A stretch of DNA of 20,754 nt from Bacillota bacterium (GTDB lineage Bacteria; Bacillota; Clostridia; Oscillospirales; Ruminococcaceae), in the NCBI GenBank assembly GCA_029550985.1, contig JAKPGH010000252.1:1-20754 (forward strand), written 5' to 3'. Every line of letters starts with the position of its first letter. Position 1 is the first letter of the stretch. Under the pieces are notes generated by a model that did no database searches, was not told the DNA's origin, and saw only the letters and a program-made list of their open reading frames with translations. Shown here one piece after another: positions 15,558 through 20,754 of this stretch. A program made the position numbers and the translations under genes.

Positions 15558-15650
15558 ACACCATTGGCCATTCCGAACAGCACGACCCGTGGTGGAACAG
15601 CAAAACCTTTCTGAGTGTTTGGAACGGCCCCAGGCGACAGGAGGAGTTTC

Positions 15651-16856
15651 ATGTTGGATTTGGGAAGTCCGATACTGTTGGAGGGAGATATATCCGGAGC
15701 GCTGAGCGTATTCGGTCCCGGGCCTGATGTTTGCCCGGAGGAATGGATGTTGCAAAACCCCGGATTGCTTCTCAACGTATTGTCAGCTTTCCGGGACGCA
15801 GGGGCGGATATTCTTCCCGCCATGACCTTTGGCGCCAATGTGCTGACTCTTTCCGATTACGAAATGGGGTCGGAAGCTCGCCGGCTCAACACCCGCCTTG
15901 CCGAGCTGACCGCGACGGCGGCTCCCCAAGTGACGGTGGCCGGCGGACTTGCCCCCGCGGGACATCCTCCCGAGCCTTTTGGACCCTTGCCGTTTACCGA
16001 TTTAATCGACACCTACGCTGAGCAGTCCTTAATTCTGAAGGATGCCGGAGCGGGGCTGATTCTCATTCAGGGAATGGAAACCCTCTGCGAAGCCAGAGCG
16101 GCCGTGCTGGGAGCGCGGCAGTCCCAGCTACCCATTTTCGTTACCCTCACCATTGACGATTCCGGCAAGACTTCCGCCGGCTGCGACCCGCTGGCGGCTT
16201 TGGTGTGCCTGCAGGAGTTGGGGATTTCCGCCTTTGGACTCCAGTGTGACGCCGGGCCGCAAGCTCTGCTGGAACCTTTGCGCCGCCTGGCACCCCACGC
16301 CAAGGTGCCCCTGATCGCAAGGCCGGGCATGGAGGGCATTGACCCGGAGGAGGTCAGCCGCTCCTGTTGGGAACTGCTGGCCGCCGGTGTCCGTATATTG
16401 GGCGGCGGGCGGGGAGCCACCCCCGACCACATGCGGGCGCTGCGGATTTTACTGGATCATTTCGACTATCAGTCCTTCCCGCCTCCCAAGCCCAGCGAGG
16501 ACCCCGCCGTGCTGCTGGCGGACGAATGCGATGTCTACTACATCGAAGAAGGTGCGGAATATTCCCCGCCCATCGACTGCTCCGCGGAGCTTGCCACCGA
16601 CATCCTCAATGCGGAGGAAGCCAACCCCGACCTGCTGCTTTTCCATTTGCGGGATGTTCAGGACGCCTACCAGTTGGCTCAGAGCGTCCATTTGGCCCAC
16701 ACCGCCGTCTGTCTCATCGCAGACAACGAGGAGGCTTTGGAAGTTGCCCTGCTGTACTACTGCGGGCGAGCGGCAATCCACAGGGAATGCGGTGTGGACC
16801 CCAACAGCCTGGAGATGTTGGCGAAAGGATACGGAGCCGTCGTGCTGCCCGTGTGA
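15651..16856 (+). CDS. Homocysteine S-methyltransferase-like protein with degenerate zinc site
   Basis: Residues 1 to about 270 resemble the homocysteine-binding TIM barrel of MetH and BHMT: LLEGDISGAL (9-18), FRDAGADILPAMTFGAN (47-63), GLQCDAGPQAL (196-206) and ILGGGRGATPDHMRAL (249-264). The first zinc cysteine is kept (C199), but the paired cysteines of the GGCCG motif read GGGRG, so G253 and R254 replace both remaining ligands. ETNTF is PAMTF. Residues about 280-401 look like a short remnant of the pterin-binding barrel (ALEVALLYYCGRAAI, LAKGYGAVVLPV) rather than the full domain. Classical methyl transfer to homocysteine is therefore unlikely; a methyltransferase with another substrate or a non-catalytic role is possible. 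The ATG at 15651 follows AGGAGG by 6 bases. The 93 bases after argS hold no clear promoter or terminator. Confidence 0.75.
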   Translation: MLDLGSPILLEGDISGALSVFGPGPDVCPEEWMLQNPGLLLNVLSAFRDAGADILPAMTFGANVLTLSDYEMGSEARRLNTRLAELTATAAPQVTVAGGLAPAGHPPEPFGPLPFTDLIDTYAEQSLILKDAGAGLILIQGMETLCEARAAVLGARQSQLPIFVTLTIDDSGKTSAGCDPLAALVCLQELGISAFGLQCDAGPQALLEPLRRLAPHAKVPLIARPGMEGIDPEEVSRSCWELLAAGVRILGGGRGATPDHMRALRILLDHFDYQSFPPPKPSEDPAVLLADECDVYYIEEGAEYSPPIDCSAELATDILNAEEANPDLLLFHLRDVQDAYQLAQSVHLAHTAVCLIADNEEALEVALLYYCGRAAIHRECGVDPNSLEMLAKGYGAVVLPV

Positions 16857-16864
16857 CGGCGTTC

Positions 16865-16900
16865 GCTCCCCTGCCCGCATGGACAGGGCAGGGGAGCTTT
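16865..16900 (+). terminator. Hairpin between the methyltransferase-like gene and the orphan gene
   Basis: GCTCCCCTGCCC (16865-16876) pairs perfectly with GGGCAGGGGAGC (16886-16897) over 12 bp with a 9-base loop, followed by TTTCTGG. The T run is short, so partial read-through into the next gene is likely. Confidence 0.65.
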
Positions 16901-16945
16901 CTGGAAAAATACAGCTTGAGATTTCAAAATGGCAGGAGGAGCAAA

Positions 16946-17518
16946 ATGCCCTTTAAGATGTTCCGGGTAAACAGCGCCGCCGAGCTGGACAGCGCGCCGG
17001 TGGCTCTGATTTCCAACTACCCTTTGGAAAAGCGGGACTATAAGCCCTACGCGCAATGCAATCTTTGCTGGAAGGAAGATGCTCTTTTCTTGCGGATGTG
17101 GGCCTTTGAGCTGACCCCTCCCCCCGGCAGCCGGTTGACGGCTCTGCTCTATCTTTGGGAGGAGCAGCCTCAAAAAGCCCTTGCCGTGACCATGGAGCCG
17201 GAGGAAAAGTGCACCCTTTCCCTTTATGAGAACGGCAATTTCCAGCCCGTTGAGCCTCCGGAAGGCTTTCGCCTGCACCCCCACAGCGGGGAGGATTTGC
17301 AGGGAGTCTACTGGGGCGGACTGGTGACGCTGCCCAAAAGCTGGCTGGAACAGTGGGGCAAGGTGCTGCTTCAGCCAGGAGCCGTGATAAGGGGCAACTT
17401 CTTCAAGCTATGTCCCGGCCCGGAAATGGCACATCAAGGCAGCGCCTTTCCCGCTGATTTTTTGGGAAATCCCTTTGACCGGGAGAGTATGGAACCGTTT
17501 CTGGTGGTATCCTATTAA
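16946..17518 (+). CDS. Hypothetical protein, possibly carbohydrate-binding family 9-like
   Basis: The 190-residue protein starts MPFKMFRVNSAAELDSAPV and has no signal peptide or membrane segment. The pattern NYPLEKRDYKPYAQCNLCWKEDALFLRMWAFE, split here as a YKPYAQ stretch at about 32-37 followed by beta-strand-like LFLRMWAFEL, vaguely recalls clostridial CBM9-like cytoplasmic proteins, and WGGLVTLPKSWLEQW and GNFFKLCPGP fit a beta-sandwich. I am not sure of the family and assign no function. The start is fixed by a strong AGGAGGAG (16934-16941) close to the ATG; longer in-frame starts upstream run through the previous gene. A hairpin in the 89-base gap suggests reduced expression relative to the gene before it. 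Confidence 0.7.
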   Translation: MPFKMFRVNSAAELDSAPVALISNYPLEKRDYKPYAQCNLCWKEDALFLRMWAFELTPPPGSRLTALLYLWEEQPQKALAVTMEPEEKCTLSLYENGNFQPVEPPEGFRLHPHSGEDLQGVYWGGLVTLPKSWLEQWGKVLLQPGAVIRGNFFKLCPGPEMAHQGSAFPADFLGNPFDRESMEPFLVVSY

Positions 17519-17527
17519 GGAAAACTA

Positions 17528-17536
17528 TGCTATAAT
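17528..17536 (+). promoter_or_regulatory. Extended -10 promoter before the small membrane protein
   Basis: TGCTATAAT (17528-17536) contains a perfect TATAAT with the TGN extension. No proper -35 hexamer is seen, because this stretch still overlaps the end of the previous gene. Transcription would start near 17543. Confidence 0.6.
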
Positions 17537-17578
17537 ATAAGGAAGACGTTTACAACAGCAGGATTGGAAGCATTGGTA

Positions 17579-17800
17579 GTGGTTCGCCATTCGATACAGT
17601 TCTTCTTGGTTTGTGCTGGTTTGGCTGTCTTTATCATGCAGAGAGAGGTGTTGATTGCTTTGAAGGTGCTTGGTCGGATGTTGGCAATTTTGGTGGCTGC
17701 CATTTTAAGTGTTGTGGCGGTGCAACGTCTGGTGCTCAAGCTGTACACCGACATTGGCAAGCGCTACATCCTCGTCGAAAATAACCAGGAGGACGCGTAG
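17579..17800 (+). CDS. Small hypothetical membrane protein with two helices
   Basis: The 73-residue product has two hydrophobic segments: IQFFLVCAGLAVFIM near the N-terminus and LGRMLAILVAAILSVVAV in the middle, separated by a short charged loop, and a polar C-terminus ending KRYILVENNQEDA. I do not recognise a family. GTG 17579 is preceded by GGAAG (17566-17570) at 8 bases; in-frame TTG codons at 17564 and 17573 are alternatives, giving up to 78 residues. An extended -10 promoter lies just upstream, which supports a real gene. It precedes mfd with a 163-base gap. The gene could be wrong, since the start is weak and the product short. Confidence 0.55.
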   Translation: MVRHSIQFFLVCAGLAVFIMQREVLIALKVLGRMLAILVAAILSVVAVQRLVLKLYTDIGKRYILVENNQEDA

Positions 17801-17963
17801 CCACTTCTTGGATGAAATCCCACGCACCACCGGATGTTGCCGATGGTGCTCTTTTGTGTTGAAATCGTCTTGCCTTCCTGCGCCGCCCAGGGCGGCGAAA
17901 AGTTCCATCAAACCCATTGGAGTGACTCGGCGCAGCATTGCCGATGGTTGAACAGGAGTATCT
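17801..17963 (+). other. Intergenic region upstream of mfd
   Basis: These 163 bases carry a 7-bp hairpin CGCCGCC/GGCGGCG (17881-17887 with 17891-17897) that is followed by AAAA, not T, and so is not a clear terminator. An 11-base direct repeat TTGCCGATGGT occurs at 17837-17847 and 17938-17948. I see no convincing promoter and no credible small gene. Confidence 0.4.
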
Positions 17964-20754
17964 ATGAAGCAATTTGCAAGGCTTTTGGAGCGCTCTCCCG
18001 GTTATGCAAAGCTGCTGGATTGCGTCAAATCTCGCTTGACTCCGGTACTGGTAACGGGGCTGGGAGCCATTCACAAAGCCCATTATATCTACTCGCTGTG
18101 CAGGGCCACCGGCCGCACGGCTCACGTTCTTGTGCCCAACGAGGCCATGGCGGCCAAGCTCTGCGAGGACCTCAACACCCTTTTCGGAGAAGAGGCGGCG
18201 CTGGTGCTGCCGGCCCGTGAGCTTACCTTTCGCCATGTGGAAGGAGTCTCCCACGAATATGAACACGCCCGGTTGGGGGTTTTGGGCAGGCTGGTCCAAA
18301 ACAACCTGCCGGTGGTCATCTCCTCGGTGGAAGGCGCGGTGCAATACACCATCCCTCCCGACGTGTTTCGCCGACGCACCCGCATTTTGACTCCGGGAAT
18401 GGAGCAGGATGTGGAGGAGCTGGTTGAGTTTCTGGTTTCGGCAGGGTATGTCCGCTCCGACCAGGTGGAAGGCGTCGCTCAGTTTTCCGTAAGGGGAGGA
18501 TTGCTGGACTTTTATCCCCCGCAGGCATCGGGACCTTACCGGGTGGAGTTTTGGGGAGACGAAATCGACACCATCGCCTTGTTCGACCCGGTGACCCAGC
18601 GGCGCACCAATACGGTGGAGCAGGCGGAAATTACCCCCGCCCGGGAGGCCCTCGTCGGAGACCCCAAAGATTTTGTGGCCATCCTGGAGGAGCGGAAAAA
18701 AAGCCTGCGGGGCAAATACGGGGATTTGGCCAAGGAGCAGATTGATCGGGATATTGCCTACTTGCAGGACATGGGCTGCCTGCCCTCCGCCGACAAATAC
18801 CTGCCCATTTTGTACGAAAACCCCGCCACCATTTTTGACTATACCGCCGACCGGCTGTTTTTCCTCTGCGAGCCGGTCAGCATTAAGGAAAACCTGAAGA
18901 ATGCCTCCTATCAGCACCAGCAGGATGTGGCAGACCTGCTGGAGGAGGGCATTCTCTTTCGGGGCTGTGACGTATTTTCCATCGACTTTCACGATATTCT
19001 CCGGCGGGTGGAGGAGCAGAGCTCCATTTTCCTGGACACCTTTACCCGCTCTTTGAGCGAGGTGCCCCTGCGGGAGCTGATTTCCGCCAACGCGGTGCAG
19101 CTGTCCGTCTGGGGCGGCGAATACCGCTTTCTGAAAGAGGACATTGAAGGCTACTTGGAGCGGGGCTGCAGCGTGGTGGTGTTTGCAGGCCAGTCTAGGG
19201 CCTGCGCCGCTCTCTGCGCCGACCTGCAGCGGGACGGCATCCCCGCCTCGGTGGTGGAGGATTTGGCAAGGCCGGTGCCCGGGAGAGTCTTTTTGCTGGA
19301 GGGCACCCTTTCCGCCGGCATGGAGTATCCCGACCTGAAGCTGGTGGTCCTCACCCATTCCAAAATGGCGGCCCCCAAACAGAAGAAGGTCCGCCGCAGC
19401 AAAGAGGGCAAAAAAATCAAAGTCCTCTCCGATTTGACGGTGGGGGACTATGTGGTCCACGCCAACCACGGCATCGGCGTCTTTGAGGGCATTGTCAAGC
19501 GCAACATCCACGGGGTGGTCAAGGACTACCTGAAAATTCGATATTCCGGCACCGACATGCTCTTTGTGCCCGTCACCCAGCTGGATTTGGTCAGCAAGTA
19601 CATCGGCGGCAGCGAAAACACCAAAGTCCGCCTCAACAAGCTCAACTCCGCCGAGTGGCAGAAGGTCCGCTCCCGGGTCAAGTCCGCCGTCAAGGATATG
19701 GCGAAAGAGCTGATTGCCCTTTACGCCAAGCGGATGAGCACCCCCGGCTACGCCTTTTCGGAAGACTGCGACCTGCAGCGGGATTTTGAAGCCCGCTTCC
19801 CCTTTGAGGAGACCGAGGACCAACTTCGCTGCATCGAGGAAATCAAGCGGGATATGCAGTCCCCCGCCCCCATGGACCGGCTGCTCTGCGGCGACGTGGG
19901 CTTTGGAAAAACCGAGGTGGCGCTGCGGGCCATCTTCAAATGCGTGTTGGATGGGAAGCAGTGCGCCGTCCTGGTTCCCACCACCATTTTGGCGTGGCAG
20001 CACTACCAGACCTTCCTCCAGCGGTTGGAAGGGTTTCCCGTTACGGTGGAGCTGCTTTCCCGGTTCCGTTCCCCCAAAGAGCAGGCGGATATCCTCAAGC
20101 GCCTTCGGCAGGGGCAGATTGATATTATTATTGGCACTCACCGCCTGGTGCAGAAGGACGTGGTTTTTAAAGACTTGGGCCTCTGCGTTATCGACGAGGA
20201 GCAGCGCTTTGGCGTGGCCCACAAGGAACGGTTTAAGGAAATGCGGGGCAATGTGGACGTCCTCACCCTTTCCGCCACCCCCATTCCCCGCACCCTCAAC
20301 ATGGCCATGAGCGGTATCCGGGACATGAGCATCATCGAGGAGGCCCCCCAGGACCGGGTTCCGGTTCAGACCTATGTGCTGGAGCACGACGACGGCGTCA
20401 TTCTCAACGCCATTCAGAAAGAGCTGCGCCGAGGCGGGCAGGTGTTTTACCTCCACAACCACATCGATTCCATCGACTCCAAGGCGGCGCACCTTCAGGA
20501 AATGCTGCCGGAAGCCAGAATTATGACCGCCCACGGCCGAATGGGGGAGGAGCGGCTTTCGGAAATCTGGCGCAAGCTGGTGGAGCAGGAAATTGACATC
20601 TTAGTCTGCACCACCATCATCGAAACGGGGGTGGATGTGCCCAACTGCAACACCCTCATCATCGAGGACGCCGACCATCTGGGGCTGGCCCAGCTCTATC
20701 AGCTGCGGGGACGGGTGGGCCGCTCCAACCGCCGCGCCTATGCCTACCTGACCT
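17964..20754 (+). CDS. mfd: Transcription-repair coupling factor (3' end cut by window edge)
   Basis: Mfd is an ATP-driven DNA translocase that removes stalled RNA polymerase at lesions and recruits UvrA. About 930 of the usual 1,150 or so residues are present and the frame is open to the last base. In order: UvrB-like region (about 1-340; PNEAMAAKL, QFSVRGGLLDFYPP, YRVEFWGDEIDTI); the CarD-like polymerase-interaction domain from about residue 490 (VGDYVVHANHGIGVFEG); and the helicase core with Walker A GDVGFGKTEVALRA (about 642-655), VPTTILAWQH, the DEEQ box (VIDEEQRFGV, about 741), TLSATPIPRTLNMAM and, at the edge, TTIIETGVDVPNCNTLI and QLYQLRGRVGRS. What is missing is the last part of helicase domain 2 and the C-terminal regulatory domain. 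The ATG has AGGAG (17954-17958) five bases upstream. Confidence 0.97.
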   Translation, partial: MKQFARLLERSPGYAKLLDCVKSRLTPVLVTGLGAIHKAHYIYSLCRATGRTAHVLVPNEAMAAKLCEDLNTLFGEEAALVLPARELTFRHVEGVSHEYEHARLGVLGRLVQNNLPVVISSVEGAVQYTIPPDVFRRRTRILTPGMEQDVEELVEFLVSAGYVRSDQVEGVAQFSVRGGLLDFYPPQASGPYRVEFWGDEIDTIALFDPVTQRRTNTVEQAEITPAREALVGDPKDFVAILEERKKSLRGKYGDLAKEQIDRDIAYLQDMGCLPSADKYLPILYENPATIFDYTADRLFFLCEPVSIKENLKNASYQHQQDVADLLEEGILFRGCDVFSIDFHDILRRVEEQSSIFLDTFTRSLSEVPLRELISANAVQLSVWGGEYRFLKEDIEGYLERGCSVVVFAGQSRACAALCADLQRDGIPASVVEDLARPVPGRVFLLEGTLSAGMEYPDLKLVVLTHSKMAAPKQKKVRRSKEGKKIKVLSDLTVGDYVVHANHGIGVFEGIVKRNIHGVVKDYLKIRYSGTDMLFVPVTQLDLVSKYIGGSENTKVRLNKLNSAEWQKVRSRVKSAVKDMAKELIALYAKRMSTPGYAFSEDCDLQRDFEARFPFEETEDQLRCIEEIKRDMQSPAPMDRLLCGDVGFGKTEVALRAIFKCVLDGKQCAVLVPTTILAWQHYQTFLQRLEGFPVTVELLSRFRSPKEQADILKRLRQGQIDIIIGTHRLVQKDVVFKDLGLCVIDEEQRFGVAHKERFKEMRGNVDVLTLSATPIPRTLNMAMSGIRDMSIIEEAPQDRVPVQTYVLEHDDGVILNAIQKELRRGGQVFYLHNHIDSIDSKAAHLQEMLPEARIMTAHGRMGEERLSEIWRKLVEQEIDILVCTTIIETGVDVPNCNTLIIEDADHLGLAQLYQLRGRVGRSNRRAYAYLT

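Noticed and set aside
15585..15600. CGTGGTGGAACAG as a second T-box motif before the methyltransferase-like gene
   Set aside because: The surrounding 93 bases lack stem I signatures, an antiterminator helix and a terminator, so the resemblance is limited to a few bases.
14079..15755. A 558-codon open frame on the minus strand opposite argS
   Set aside because: It is antisense to argS with the same shadow composition, and has no ribosome site or promoter.
17736..20534. A 932-codon open frame on the minus strand
   Set aside because: It is exactly antisense to mfd, which shows family motifs throughout. The frame is open because GC-rich codon choice on the + strand avoids stops on the opposite strand; the translation is low-complexity, rich in Gly, His, Leu and Val, and matches nothing I know.
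1..20754. CRISPR arrays, tRNA or rRNA genes, insertion sequences, phage or toxin-antitoxin genes
   Set aside because: No regularly spaced repeats, cloverleaf-like segments, transposase motifs or terminal inverted repeats were seen. Apart from the glycosylation operon the gene content is mostly housekeeping.

Overview
The window reads as chromosomal DNA of a GC-rich, low-GC-lineage-type Firmicute, most likely a gut clostridium of the Oscillospiraceae/Ruminococcaceae kind. The reasons are strong AGGAGG-type ribosome binding sites, a T-box riboswitch in front of cysE-cysS, a DUF1934 (YwiB-like) gene directly upstream of argS as in Bacillus, and TTGACA/TATAAT promoters. All but one gene lie on the + strand. 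There are no tRNA or rRNA genes, insertion sequences or CRISPR arrays.

Layout. (1) 1-534: the 3' part of pgsA (phosphatidylglycerophosphate synthase). (2) 580-2966: a promoter, a tRNA-Cys-type T-box leader with a terminator/antiterminator, then cysE and cysS overlapping by 14 nt, closed by a perfect hairpin at 3004-3033. (3) 3163-11204: a seven-gene operon, tightly packed with 4-nt overlaps or gaps under 30 nt. It holds two tandem TPR-containing GT2 glycosyltransferases, a larger three-part GT2 protein, the CDP-sugar genes rfbF, rfbG and rfbH, and a short-chain dehydrogenase/reductase. It ends in a bidirectional terminator. (4) 11272-13185: a metallo-beta-lactamase-fold protein (minus strand) and a sugar-phosphate isomerase/epimerase-like TIM barrel (plus strand), transcribed divergently from two good promoters. 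(5) 13373-15557: DUF1934 gene and argS. (6) 15651-17518: a homocysteine S-methyltransferase-like protein that has lost two zinc cysteines, then a 190-residue orphan. (7) 17579-17800: a small two-helix membrane protein. (8) 17964 to the end: mfd, open at the right edge.

How the parts work together. The accessory heart of the window is region 3. RfbF makes CDP-glucose, RfbG dehydrates it to CDP-4-keto-6-deoxyglucose, RfbH (a PLP and [2Fe-2S] dehydrase) removes the C3 hydroxyl, and the SDR is a good candidate for the final C4-keto reduction. The expected product is a CDP-3,6-dideoxyhexose, a sugar class best known from O-antigens of Gram-negative bacteria. Three soluble glycosyltransferases are co-transcribed with it, but there is no flippase, polymerase, lipid-carrier initiating transferase or export gene. 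That suggests decoration of a protein or pre-existing acceptor in the cytoplasm rather than a complete surface polysaccharide pathway; this is inference. The rest of the window is mostly housekeeping: phospholipid synthesis, cysteine synthesis and charging, arginine charging, and transcription-coupled repair.
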